Below, piece by piece: positions 34,106 through 42,540 of a stretch of DNA of 64,000 bases. The number at the start of each line of letters is the position of its first letter. Position 1 is the first letter of the stretch. The DNA comes from Peptococcaceae bacterium UBA5752 (GTDB lineage Bacteria; Bacillota; Dehalobacteriia; UBA4068), in contig DIFI01000009.1 of NCBI GenBank assembly GCA_002419055.1, positions 248,001 through 312,000 on the forward strand. Reading direction: 5' to 3'. The translations under genes were made by a program, and so were the position numbers. The notes below the pieces were generated by a model, which was not told the origin of the DNA, made no database searches, and worked only from the letters and a program-made list of their open reading frames with translations.

Positions 34106-37100
34106 ATGGACTTTGTTCACTTACATAATCATACCGAATACAGCTTGTTGGATGGAGCGGCCCGCATAGATAAACTGCTTAAGAGGGCAGTCGAATTAGA
34201 AATGCCGGCTTGTGCGATAACAGATCACGGCGTTATGTACGGCGTGATTGATTTTTATACTAAAGCAAACAAACTTGGCATCAAGCCAATTATTGGTTGT
34301 GAGGTTTATGTTGCTCCCCAAAGTCGTTTTGAAAAAAACCATAAGGACGATCCTGCTTATCACTTGGTATTATTGGCGGAGAATAATCAAGGCTACAATA
34401 ATCTGTGTCGGCTGGTATCGTTTGCCTTTCTTGAGGGGTTTTATTATAAGCCGCGTGTCGATGTTGAATTGCTTAGTCAATATTCGAAAGGGCTGGTAGC
34501 GCTTTCCGGTTGTATTGGAGGTCAAATACCGCTTTTATTACTTGATGGCCGTAAAGATGAGGCTTACCAATTAGCGCTTCAATACAGCGATATATTTGGC
34601 AAGGATAATTATTTTATTGAGATACAGAATCACGGCATGGAGGAAGAAAAAAAAGTCATGCCGATGCTTGTAAAATTGGCTGATGACTTAGAGTTGCCGT
34701 TGGTAGCGACAAACGATCTTCATTACGTGCAGGCGGAAGATGCAGCAATGCATGATATATTGTTGTGTATTCAGACCGGTAAAAAAAGAGCCGATGAAAA
34801 CAGAATGCGTTTTCCCAATGATAATTTTTATCTCAAGACCGGCGAGGAAATGGCGGCTTTGTTTAAACAATGGCCACAGGCGCTGGAAAATACGCTTAAA
34901 ATTGCGGAACGCTGTAATGTTAACTTTGAATTTGGTAAGTTATATTTGCCACGCTATCAAGTACCGGATGGATATAATCTTTGCAGCTACTTGAGATATC
35001 TGTGCAACGAAGGTTTACAAAAACGTTATAACCCTGTTCCTGATAAAACTCAAAAACGGATGGATTATGAGCTTGATGTTATCGAAAATATGGATTTTCC
35101 CGGCTATTTTTTGATTGTCTGGGACATGATCAATTATGCTAAAACTAACGGCATCTCTGTAGGCCCCGGTAGGGGTTCTGCTGCCGGTAGTTTGGTTGCT
35201 TATTGCCTTGGTATTACCGATATTGATCCTATTAAATATGATCTGCTTTTTGAACGATTCCTTAATCCAGAGCGGGTGACACCCCCCGATATTGATATTG
35301 ACCTCTGCGATGAGCGCCGCGGCGAGGTCGTTGAATATTTAATTCAAAAATACGGCAGCGATAAGGTATCGCAGATCGTTACATTTAATGTTATGAAATC
35401 GAAGCAGGCAATTCAAGACGTCGGCCGGGTGTTGGATATTCCTTTTGATCAAGCGATGGGTATTTCCCATCTGGTGCCGGATGATCCGAAAATCAGAACT
35501 ATTGAGGATGCGCTGGCTTCATCTCAGGAGATGAAGAAGGCTTATGAGAGCGACCCTACAGCGCATGAAGTGTTGGATATCGCTCAACAAATAGAAAATA
35601 TGCCGCGTCATTGCGGCAAACATGCCGCCGGTGTGGTGATAGCTCAAGAAGAGCTGGTTCGTTATATGCCGGTGCAGAAGCTCGCTGATGGGCTGATTAC
35701 TACCCAATTTGCTAAAGAGCAAGTAGAGGACTGCGGTTTGCTGAAAATGGATTTATTGGGTTTACGCACATTGTCGGTGATCGACGATGCTCTGATAAAT
35801 ATAAAGCGTTCTCAAGGAATTGATATTGATATTTCGGCAATTTCGCTTGAAGATAAGCAAACTTATGACATGCTGGGCAGCGGTGATGCTGTAGCCGTAT
35901 TTCAATTAGAAAGCGACGGCATGCGCAAAATACTCAAAAACCTCAAACCGGAACGGTTTGAGGATATTATTGCGTTAGTCGCATTATACCGGCCGGGGCC
36001 ATTGGGCAGTGGTATGGTCGATGATTTTATCGATGGCAAACATGGCAAGAAAAAGGTTTCGTATATGCATCCGCTGCTGGAGGGGATACTGGAGGAAACA
36101 TACGGTGTAATTCTCTATCAGGAGCAGGTGATGAGAATCGCTACGGCGATGGGCGGTTTTAGCTTAGGTGCTTCTGATATGCTGCGACGCGCTATGGGCA
36201 AGAAGAAAGCCGAGATTTTAGCCAAAGCCCGCGGAGATTTTGTTAGCGGATGCGTAGAAAACAGCGTGGACAAGAAAACCGCTGACGATATATATACTTT
36301 GCTTGAGTATTTTGCTGGTTATGGTTTCAATAAAAGCCATTCCGCGGCTTATGCTCTCGTATCCTACAGAACCGCCTGGCTAAAGGCTAATTATCCGGCT
36401 GAATTTATGGCGGCAATGCTGACCAGTGTTATGGATAAATCGGATAAGGTTGGCGAATATATCGGTGAATGCCGCAGAATGGGCATTACGGTGCTACCAC
36501 CGCAAATCAATGAGAGTGATCTTAAATTTATAGTAATTGACGGCAAAATCCGTTGCTCTATGGCGGCAATCAAAAATGTTGGCAAAGAAGCTGTGCGAAA
36601 GATTATTGAGGAACGGCAGGAGCATGGTAAGTTTGTATCGTTAGCAGACTTTTGCGACCGTATTATTGTTAACAGGCGGATGCTTGAGAGCCTTGTTAAA
36701 TGCGGTGCTTTTGATGGCATGGGTTATAATAGAGCCTCTATGTTAACCGCGCTTGATGCTATGCTTGATCTGAACCGCCGCCTGATACGTTCGAGGGAAA
36801 GCGAGCAACTATCGTTGTTTGATTTTGGCATGGATGAAAGCAGCAATACGCCGGAAATTGAGATTAAGCAGCTGCCTGAATATCCACAACTTGACTTGTA
36901 TGCTATGGAAAAGGAGATGCTTGGGTTTTATGTCAGCGGGCATCCGCTGGACGTATATCAGTCGTGGCTGCAACCGAAGATTTCTCATACTATTGCTGAA
37001 CTTGCCGAATCAGAAAGTGGGACAGATGTAAGAATCGCCGGATTGGTTTCTACAGTAAAAAACCGCATAACAAAGCGGGGAGATATGATGTCGGGATTTA

Positions 37101-37483
37101 CTATTGAAGATGCCAGCGGCGTAATTCGCTGTACGGCTTTTGCCAGAGTTTATGAGCGTGTTTCCGAGATGATTGTCGAAGGCAAGATTGTGCTTGCAGA
37201 TGGTAAAATTAAAACCAGTGGTGCAGAACAGGAAATTACTATAAGTGATATGAAGCTGCCGCTGAAATTATATTTGCGATTGCCGGATAGTAAAAACGAC
37301 AACCTTCGACAGCAAATTTCTTCTTTATTAACGAGTTTTGTGGGCGATATCGAAGTGCTTGTATATTATTGCGATTTGTCTCAATATTGCCGTTTGCCGG
37401 GCATTGATGGTTTTAGGTTTGATACGGCAGCTATAAGAGCATTAGAAACAATTTTGGGTACTGATAATGTAGTAATAAAATAA
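34106..37483 (+). CDS. dnaE: DNA polymerase III alpha subunit (DnaE type)
   Basis: 1125 residues. The N-terminal PHP domain starts FVHLHNHTEYSLLDG. The palm has GPGRGSAAGSLVAYCLGITDIDPI and the catalytic PPDIDIDLCDERRGEV. Helix-hairpin-helix and OB-fold (about 965-1040) domains follow. It lacks the 3'-5' exonuclease of PolC. In Firmicutes DnaE extends primers before PolC takes over; if this genome lacks PolC it would be the main replicase. ATG 34106 follows TGGAGG and overlaps no part of radC. Confidence 0.97.
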   Translation: MDFVHLHNHTEYSLLDGAARIDKLLKRAVELEMPACAITDHGVMYGVIDFYTKANKLGIKPIIGCEVYVAPQSRFEKNHKDDPAYHLVLLAENNQGYNNLCRLVSFAFLEGFYYKPRVDVELLSQYSKGLVALSGCIGGQIPLLLLDGRKDEAYQLALQYSDIFGKDNYFIEIQNHGMEEEKKVMPMLVKLADDLELPLVATNDLHYVQAEDAAMHDILLCIQTGKKRADENRMRFPNDNFYLKTGEEMAALFKQWPQALENTLKIAERCNVNFEFGKLYLPRYQVPDGYNLCSYLRYLCNEGLQKRYNPVPDKTQKRMDYELDVIENMDFPGYFLIVWDMINYAKTNGISVGPGRGSAAGSLVAYCLGITDIDPIKYDLLFERFLNPERVTPPDIDIDLCDERRGEVVEYLIQKYGSDKVSQIVTFNVMKSKQAIQDVGRVLDIPFDQAMGISHLVPDDPKIRTIEDALASSQEMKKAYESDPTAHEVLDIAQQIENMPRHCGKHAAGVVIAQEELVRYMPVQKLADGLITTQFAKEQVEDCGLLKMDLLGLRTLSVIDDALINIKRSQGIDIDISAISLEDKQTYDMLGSGDAVAVFQLESDGMRKILKNLKPERFEDIIALVALYRPGPLGSGMVDDFIDGKHGKKKVSYMHPLLEGILEETYGVILYQEQVMRIATAMGGFSLGASDMLRRAMGKKKAEILAKARGDFVSGCVENSVDKKTADDIYTLLEYFAGYGFNKSHSAAYALVSYRTAWLKANYPAEFMAAMLTSVMDKSDKVGEYIGECRRMGITVLPPQINESDLKFIVIDGKIRCSMAAIKNVGKEAVRKIIEERQEHGKFVSLADFCDRIIVNRRMLESLVKCGAFDGMGYNRASMLTALDAMLDLNRRLIRSRESEQLSLFDFGMDESSNTPEIEIKQLPEYPQLDLYAMEKEMLGFYVSGHPLDVYQSWLQPKISHTIAELAESESGTDVRIAGLVSTVKNRITKRGDMMSGFTIEDASGVIRCTAFARVYERVSEMIVEGKIVLADGKIKTSGAEQEITISDMKLPLKLYLRLPDSKNDNLRQQISSLLTSFVGDIEVLVYYCDLSQYCRLPGIDGFRFDTAAIRALETILGTDNVVIK

Positions 37484-37515
37484 TAATAAAATATTAATAA
37501 AAAATAATATATTTG

Positions 37516-37530
37516 AATTGTTAGAAAGTT
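37516..37530 (+). promoter_or_regulatory. CodY-like box upstream of gdhA
   Basis: AATTGTTAGAAAGTT matches the published CodY motif AATTTTCWGAAAATT at 12 of 15 positions. It ends ten bases before the predicted gdhA -35. CodY is encoded at 58.7 kb. Confidence 0.5.
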
Positions 37531-37540
37531 CAATTATTCC

Positions 37541-37569
37541 TTGTATTTTTAGAAGCAAAGCGTTAGAAT
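37541..37569 (+). promoter_or_regulatory. Promoter of gdhA
   Basis: TTGTAT at 37541-37546 and TAGAAT at 37564-37569 are 17 bases apart. The predicted start near 37576 leaves a leader of about 90 bases. Confidence 0.6.
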
Positions 37570-37586
37570 TGTAAAGGTTGGGTATT

Positions 37587-37667
37587 ATGAAAGTTTGTAT
37601 TATTACTCAACATGTCTCATGGTTGTACAAATTATACGTAAGTATAAAATTAAGGGAGGTTATTTGA
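37587..37667 (+). CDS. Possible 26-codon leader ORF ending directly at gdhA
   Basis: ATG 37587 opens MKVCIITQHVSWLYKLYVSI and stops with TGA at 37665-37667, immediately before gdhA's ATG. Its end overlaps the gdhA ribosome site. AAAGG nine bases upstream could serve as a site but would lie at the very 5' end of the predicted transcript. It may be a chance ORF or a coupling/leader peptide. Confidence 0.25.
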   Translation: MKVCIITQHVSWLYKLYVSIKLREVI

Positions 37668-39005
37668 ATGTCTTTTGATTTACAGGATTTCATGGCAAAG
37701 GTCATTGCTAAGAACCCCGGCGAAAAAGAATTTCACCAGGCGGTAGAGGAAGTTGTTGCTTCCTTGGTTCCATTTCTCAATGCAAATCCAAAGTATGTCG
37801 AATATAAGGTTTTGGAGAGAATAGTTGAACCAGAACGCGTTATTATGTTCCGTGTTCCGTGGGTTAATGACAAGGGTGAAATCCAAATTAACCGCGGTTT
37901 TAGAATTCAGATGAATAGCGCTATTGGTCCTTATAAGGGCGGTGTACGCTTCCATCCCTCTGTCAATCTTAGTATACTTAAATTCCTTGCATTTGAACAA
38001 ACATTTAAAAATTCACTTACTACACTACCTATGGGTGGTGGCAAAGGCGGTTCTGACTTTGATGGCGTAGGTAAATCCGAAAACGAAGTAATGCATTTTT
38101 GTCAAGCATTCATGAATGAGCTCTACCGTCATATTGGTGCTAATTTAGACGTTCCTGCCGGCGACATTGGTGTTGGTGGTCGTGAAGTTGCGTATATGTT
38201 TGGTCAATATAAGAAACTGGCTAATGAGTTTACCGGTGTTCTTACAGGTAAAGGTCGTGAATTTGGCGGTAGCCTTGTACGTCCGGAAGCTACTGGTTAT
38301 GGCGTAATTTATTTTGCTGATGCAATGCTCAAAACTAAGGGGTTGGATTTTGAAGGCAAGACTGTTGTTAACTCTGGTTATGGTAATGTCGGTACTTTCT
38401 TGATTGATAAAGTCAATCAAATGGGTGGTAAAGTAGTTACTGTTGCTGACCAATTTGGTTATGTATATGATCCGGCCGGCATCAAGGGCGATAAGCTTGA
38501 ATTCTTAAAGACCCTTTGGACCATTTATCGTCGTCCTGTTAAAGATTTTGCTGATGAGTTTGGTTTGGAATGGCGTGCTGGTCGTAAGCCGTGGGAAGTT
38601 CCTTGCGATATTGCTTGCCCCACTGCGACACAGAACGAGCTCGATGGTGAAGGCGCCAAAATGTTACTTAAGAATGGTTGCTGGTGCGTCGCTGAGGGCG
38701 CAAATATGCCTTCCACTAAGGAAGCTGTTGATGCTTTCCTCGCAGCCAAGATTCTCTATTCTCCCGGCAAGGCCTCCAATGCCGGTGGTGTGTCCGTTTC
38801 CGGTTTGGAAATGTCTCAGAACAGTATGCGTTATAGCTGGACTGCTGAAGAAGTCGATGCAAAACTCAAACAGATCATGTCTGACATTCATTCTACCTGC
38901 GTTGAATACGGTAAAGAAGGCGATTATGTTAACTATGTTAACGGCGCCAATATTGGCGGTTTTGTAAAAGTCGCCAATGCTATGATCGCACAGGGTGTTG
39001 TATAA
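37668..39005 (+). CDS. gdhA: NADP-type glutamate dehydrogenase
   Basis: 445 residues, the hexameric family I size. Signatures are IQMNSAIGPYKGGVRFHPSVN, the catalytic lysine region LPMGGGKGGSDFDG, DVPAGDIGVGGREVAYMFGQYKK and the Rossmann NSGYGNVGTF. It interconverts glutamate with 2-oxoglutarate and ammonia; cofactor preference is inferred from similarity. Clearer codon bias and a strong AAGGGAGG suggest high expression. In glutamate-using anaerobes it may act catabolically. A CodY-like box and leader precede it. Confidence 0.97.
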   Translation: MSFDLQDFMAKVIAKNPGEKEFHQAVEEVVASLVPFLNANPKYVEYKVLERIVEPERVIMFRVPWVNDKGEIQINRGFRIQMNSAIGPYKGGVRFHPSVNLSILKFLAFEQTFKNSLTTLPMGGGKGGSDFDGVGKSENEVMHFCQAFMNELYRHIGANLDVPAGDIGVGGREVAYMFGQYKKLANEFTGVLTGKGREFGGSLVRPEATGYGVIYFADAMLKTKGLDFEGKTVVNSGYGNVGTFLIDKVNQMGGKVVTVADQFGYVYDPAGIKGDKLEFLKTLWTIYRRPVKDFADEFGLEWRAGRKPWEVPCDIACPTATQNELDGEGAKMLLKNGCWCVAEGANMPSTKEAVDAFLAAKILYSPGKASNAGGVSVSGLEMSQNSMRYSWTAEEVDAKLKQIMSDIHSTCVEYGKEGDYVNYVNGANIGGFVKVANAMIAQGVV

Positions 39006-39026
39006 GTCGTTTCAATTAATTATCTA

Positions 39027-39055
39027 AAGCGGGAGCATTTTGCTCCCGCTTTTTT
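39027..39055 (+). terminator. Intrinsic terminator after gdhA
   Basis: AAGCGGGAGCA pairs with TGCTCCCGCTT around TTT, followed by a T run. Confidence 0.95.
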
Positions 39056-39079
39056 ATTGTCTATTTGGAACATGCAAAT

Positions 39080-39100
39080 TTAAACGGAAAGACCGTTTAA
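39080..39100 (+). repeat. Perfect 8-bp inverted repeat in the gdhA-DUF1858 gap
   Basis: TTAAACGG and CCGTTTAA flank AAAGA. There is no T run, so it is not a standard terminator. It lies 65 bases upstream of the next promoter and could be an operator or an RNA hairpin. Confidence 0.45.
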
Positions 39101-39164
39101 TAATAGTTATTGGCGTTTATGCTATATTTGTCGACTTTATCCTAGTTAATTTACATGAATTCTA

Positions 39165-39192
39165 TTGATATTTTTTGCGTTTATGGTATACT
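39165..39192 (+). promoter_or_regulatory. Promoter of the DUF1858 gene
   Basis: TTGATA at 39165-39170 and TATACT at 39187-39192 are 16 bases apart, with TGG just before the -10. Confidence 0.6.
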
Positions 39193-39248
39193 ATTTTAAG
39201 AAATTGTACAATAATGACAATAAAGCACAAAGACAGGGGGAAATATAA

Positions 39249-39440
39249 ATGATAACAAAAGATATGGGTATTATGGAAATCGTGCAAACATGGCCGCAAA
39301 CCATCCAAATTTTACGTGATTACGGTATGGGATGTATCGGCTGTGCTGCTGCCCATTTCGAAAATATTGAACAAGGTGCCGTCGCACATGGAATTGATAT
39401 TGACTCTTTAATGACGGCATTAAACGAAGCTGTAGAGTAG
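39249..39440 (+). CDS. DUF1858 / hybrid-cluster-associated redox disulfide protein
   Basis: 63 residues. The family pattern is clear: ITKDMGIMEIVQTWPQTIQILRDYGMGCIGCAAAHFENIEQGA. The CIGC motif is the proposed redox-active pair. These small proteins occur in anaerobes near hybrid cluster proteins or sulfur and iron-sulfur functions; here none is adjacent. AGGGGGAAAT precedes ATG 39249. The gene faces the minus-strand LysM gene tail to tail. Confidence 0.92.
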   Translation: MITKDMGIMEIVQTWPQTIQILRDYGMGCIGCAAAHFENIEQGAVAHGIDIDSLMTALNEAVE

Positions 39441-39445
39441 TATTG

Positions 39446-39886
39446 CTACAAAGATCTTTTGCGGCGGCGGTTACGGTGATAATTGCCGCCGCGTTTTGTT
39501 TTAGCAACGGCGGGTATTATTAATCTTTCTTCGCCCAATAATGGTGTATGTTTGGAATAATTCTTGTTATGCAGAGCAAATGTATTCCATGGTATCTGAT
39601 GGGTGATAGCAATTTGCATGGCTGTTTCACCGGCTATAGCCGTATAGATAAATGGACGCTCCTTTGAAGATGCGTTTTGCATGTAATTATCAGATTCCAG
39701 GTTCTTGTTGATATTTTCTTGTGGTGTATTAATAGTGAAAGTGGGGATATTGATTACTGTCCCTGGTAGTATATAATTGGCATCATTGATTTGCTGGTTA
39801 GCTGCCAAAATTGTATCAAGACTTATTTTATGTTCTTGAGAGATTTTCCAGAGTGTATCGTCTTGTTTAACTGTATATGTTATCAT
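39446..39886 (-). CDS. LysM-domain protein (two LysM-like modules)
   Basis: 146 residues, the only convincing minus-strand gene here. The first LysM (about 2-48) begins ITYTVKQDDTLWKISQEHKISLDTILAAN and ends at GTVINIPTF. A second, weaker module (about 80-126) has YTAIAGETAMQIAITHQIPWNTFALHN and ends LIIP. The tail is strongly basic (RGGNYHRNRRRKR). There is no obvious signal peptide, so how it would reach peptidoglycan is unclear. AAGGAGGATG precedes its ATG. Both neighbours run the other way, so it is monocistronic. Confidence 0.88.
   Translation of the reverse strand: MITYTVKQDDTLWKISQEHKISLDTILAANQQINDANYILPGTVINIPTFTINTPQENINKNLESDNYMQNASSKERPFIYTAIAGETAMQIAITHQIPWNTFALHNKNYSKHTPLLGEERLIIPAVAKTKRGGNYHRNRRRKRSL
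39461..39497 (+). terminator. GC-rich hairpin between the convergent DUF1858 and LysM genes
   Basis: GCGGCGGC (39461-39468) pairs with GCCGCCGC (39485-39492), followed by GTTTTG. It overlaps the 3' end of the LysM coding region and could end the DUF1858 transcript. Confidence 0.5.
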
Positions 39887-39971
39887 TAAAGCATCCTCCT
39901 TTTTGGATAACAGAAATGTTATATATTAATAGTATGTAATTAGCTCCAAAGGGTGCCGCCATTCACAGAAT

Positions 39972-40433
39972 TTGTTTTACTGGATTGATAGTAATAATAT
40001 AAGAGGTGATATTATTAAAGACGAGGTAGAAACAAATAATATTGAAAATGGACAAAACAGACGTGATATGCTGATACAAGCTGAAGGATTATTGCAGATG
40101 TTAATAAAAAGCGATGAATATCAGCGTTATTTGCGTGCCAAAGAGAAATTAGAGCAAGATAGCGAAAATGCTTTTGTCTTGGCGGAGTTGCGCCAACAAC
40201 AGATGCGTCTGCATCTAATTTCGATGGCAGGAGAGGATGTGGATGAAGAAATAGAGAAGCTTGATCAGTTGTTTCTTACTTATTGTAACGAACCGTCAAT
40301 CAGCGAGTTTTTATATGCCGAGGAACGGATGTCAAAGCTTTTCGGAGATATACAACAAATATTTGTTGATAATCTTGATTTTTGGAGTGAATTCGAGTTT
40401 TTTGGACAACGGCTAAATAATAGTCTAAATTAA
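39972..40433 (+). CDS. YlbF/YmcA family protein
   Basis: Up to 153 residues. The YlbF-type helical domain covers about residues 33-140: LIQAEGLLQMLIKSDEYQRYLRAKEKLEQDSENAFVLAE...QQMRLH. In Bacillus, YlbF and YmcA with YaaT affect RNase Y-dependent mRNA processing and competence. Start choice is uncertain. TTG 39972 lacks a ribosome site; ATT 40011 or 40014 follow a good AAGAGGTGAT at 40001-40010; ATG 40068 would start just before the domain. It is followed by a Fur-family gene. Confidence 0.8.
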   Translation: MFYWIDSNNIRGDIIKDEVETNNIENGQNRRDMLIQAEGLLQMLIKSDEYQRYLRAKEKLEQDSENAFVLAELRQQQMRLHLISMAGEDVDEEIEKLDQLFLTYCNEPSISEFLYAEERMSKLFGDIQQIFVDNLDFWSEFEFFGQRLNNSLN

Positions 40434-40460
40434 AACAACATTATTTAGAAGGTGAAACTC

Positions 40461-40853
40461 TTGACATGTGATAAACAAAAAAGATCGACTAAACAAAAAC
40501 GTGTTATTTATGAAATTTTAGCTAATACTGATTCTCATCCAACAGCTGATTGGATATATGAGCAAGCACGACAACAAATACCAACAATCAGTTTAGGCAC
40601 AATCTATCGCAATTTACAATTAATGGCAGACGAAAATAAAATTTTAGAATTAAATTATGGCAAGGGTCAAAGTCGTTTTGATGGTAATCCTCAGCCGCAC
40701 TATCATTTTGTGTGCGAAAAATGCGGTCGAGTATGGGACTTTTCCCCAGCTGTAACAGGTTTAACTAAAATGATAATCGATGCTGCTCCTGGCAAAATAA
40801 CCAGCCATCGTTTGGAATGTTATGGAGTCTGTCTGGATTGCCTCGATACGTAA
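40461..40853 (+). CDS. Fur/PerR family metalloregulator
   Basis: 130 residues. The N-terminal winged helix (RSTKQKRVIYEILANTDSHPTADWIYEQA...ISLGTIYRNLQLM) is followed by the metal-sensing half with PHYHFVCEKCGRVWDF and a C-terminal CLDC. The four cysteines form the structural zinc site. The shape suggests PerR-like peroxide sensing rather than iron sensing, but this is not decisive. TTG 40461 is preferred because AGAAGGTG lies six bases before it; GTG 40452 overlaps that site. Confidence 0.92.
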   Translation: MTCDKQKRSTKQKRVIYEILANTDSHPTADWIYEQARQQIPTISLGTIYRNLQLMADENKILELNYGKGQSRFDGNPQPHYHFVCEKCGRVWDFSPAVTGLTKMIIDAAPGKITSHRLECYGVCLDCLDT

Positions 40854-40891
40854 GTTTTGCGTAAGTTTTGTTTTTTGGTTTAATTTATACG

Positions 40892-40921
40892 TTGACAGCA
40901 GCTTGCGAGTTGTAATATGAT
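40892..40921 (+). promoter_or_regulatory. Promoter of the TPR protein gene
   Basis: A perfect TTGACA at 40892-40897 and TATGAT at 40916-40921 are 18 bases apart. Confidence 0.65.
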
Positions 40922-40960
40922 TATACAGAATCGAAATAAGGAATTTAGAGGTGATCCTCA

Positions 40961-41722
40961 GTGTTAATGACAAATATACGCAAGGGAACTCAAAAGCATC
41001 GGAAGTTGCTGATTATTGTGGTAATAATCCTTGGAGCAGGTATGGTCAGTACCTTTGCAACCTGGAATTCCAATTATGGCGCCTCATCTTCCAGCGATGA
41101 CCCGACTACTACGGATTATATTGAGATGTATGAAGGGGCAATTAAAGACAATACCCCTGCCGAAGGTCAGCAAATCGATTACAGTACTGCCAGTACTCTC
41201 GCCCAGGATTATAAATATCTTAGCAGTTATTATAATAAAGCCTCTGATGAAAATAAATCTACTGATGAGGATTTGGCTAATCAGTATTTGACCAAATCAA
41301 CCGAATCAATTACCAAGGCTGCCGAATACTATCAGCTGGCAATAGATAACGCACCGGAGAACTTAAATAATCTAGGTCTGGCTCAGCTTTATGCCAATAA
41401 GGCTGCTGCATTGTTTAGCGTCGGCACCGCTAGCGAAGAAGTTAGAGCTGATTATCAGAAAGCTTATGCATTGGCGCCTGATAACTGGGATATAGCTTAT
41501 TCTTATTCGCAATTTATTTTAGTGAATGATGGTTTGGAGAAAGCTACCGCTTTTCTTACCGAATATAAAAGTTCACTTCCGGAAGGCAGCACAACCGGCA
41601 CTACCGTTGATCAGGTGATTGAATACTATAAATCATTATCTCAAAGCGATGATAGTACCGAAAGCCAAGATAATACTACCTCTGGAGATACGAGTAGTGG
41701 CACTGATTCGACTAGCAATTAA
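40961..41722 (+). CDS. Membrane-anchored TPR-like protein
   Basis: 253 residues. A basic N-terminus is followed by one hydrophobic helix (about 17-34). TPR-like helical repeats are visible at about 110-205 (KAAEYYQLAIDNAPENLNNLGLAQLYANKAA, DYQKAYALAPDNWDIAYSYSQFIL). The last 30 or so residues are almost only Ser, Thr, Asp, Gly and Asn, a flexible tail. The helix probably anchors it with the repeats outside the cytoplasm. GAGGTGATC precedes GTG 40961; ATG 40967 is an alternative. Function unknown; TPR proteins usually bind partners. Confidence 0.8.
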   Translation: MLMTNIRKGTQKHRKLLIIVVIILGAGMVSTFATWNSNYGASSSSDDPTTTDYIEMYEGAIKDNTPAEGQQIDYSTASTLAQDYKYLSSYYNKASDENKSTDEDLANQYLTKSTESITKAAEYYQLAIDNAPENLNNLGLAQLYANKAAALFSVGTASEEVRADYQKAYALAPDNWDIAYSYSQFILVNDGLEKATAFLTEYKSSLPEGSTTGTTVDQVIEYYKSLSQSDDSTESQDNTTSGDTSSGTDSTSN

Positions 41723-41738
41723 TATCATCTAATGAAAT

Positions 41739-41781
41739 GAGCCGTAGGCATTAAAGTATTATTAATGCTTGCGGCTCTTTT
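41739..41781 (+). terminator. Intrinsic terminator after the TPR gene
   Basis: An imperfect stem (GAGCCG with CGGCTC, GCATTA with TAATGC) is followed by TTTT. Confidence 0.85.
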
Positions 41782-41879
41782 AGTCTGTTTTAATATCTTT
41801 GGGGTAAACATAATAGAATAGTTATATAAATCATGTTTTACCAATATGTTAGAGTAAATAAATTTCAAGGGGAAGATAA

Positions 41880-42455
41880 ATGCTGGATGTGCTGATCGAA
41901 AATCTATCTGCTATTGAAACTCATATTAGAGTATTGATTTTAGCAGCATTACCCATAAGTGAATTGCGTGGAGCTATCCCCCTTGGAGTAGCATGGGGTC
42001 TAGAGCCTTTTTCTGCATTTATTTGGGCTATTATTGGCAACTTTTTGCCAATAATTCCGTTACTGTTACTATTGCCAAAGTTCTTCCGCCGCTTAATGGC
42101 GGTTCCGTTTTTTAATAAAGTATTAGGAGGCATAAATAAGCGAGCTTATCTACAAGCTCAAAAAGTGAATAGGAGCAAATATCAATTGCTAGGTTTGATG
42201 TTGTTTGTTGCCATTCCTTTGCCGTTTACCGGCGCTTGGACCGGTTGTCTGGTAGCTGTCTTAATGCGATTGAAATTTGTGCCGTCCTTAGCGGCAATTA
42301 CTTTAGGAGAATTAATTGCAGGAATACTCATTTCATTGTTAACAACCGGCGTTGTATCGGTTTATCAAGAAGTCGGATGGTGGTTATTGCTGATAATTAT
42401 AGCAGCAGTAGTTTTGATATTTATCTGGCAAAAAAAACATAAAAAATTATATTAA
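41880..42455 (+). CDS. Small multidrug export-like membrane protein (COG2426)
   Basis: 191 residues with about five membrane helices. The family pattern is visible: LPISELRGAIPLGVAWGL, then IGNFLPIIPLLLLLP, and later AIPLPFTGAWTGCLVAVLM. The annotation 'small multidrug export protein' is historical and the true substrate is unknown. AAGGGGAAG precedes ATG 41880. It stands alone between two terminators, upstream of the division cluster. Confidence 0.88.
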   Translation: MLDVLIENLSAIETHIRVLILAALPISELRGAIPLGVAWGLEPFSAFIWAIIGNFLPIIPLLLLLPKFFRRLMAVPFFNKVLGGINKRAYLQAQKVNRSKYQLLGLMLFVAIPLPFTGAWTGCLVAVLMRLKFVPSLAAITLGELIAGILISLLTTGVVSVYQEVGWWLLLIIIAAVVLIFIWQKKHKKLY

Positions 42456-42456
42456 A

Positions 42457-42484
42457 CGGGAGCTACAGCTCCTGTTTTTTTATT
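42457..42484 (+). terminator. Intrinsic terminator before the division cluster
   Basis: AACGGGAG pairs with CTCCTGTT around CTACAG, followed by a T run. Confidence 0.88.
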
Positions 42485-42540
42485 AAAAAAATTTAAAATA
42501 AAAAAGGAAATCATTAAATTACAGCGAATTAAAATAAGTA

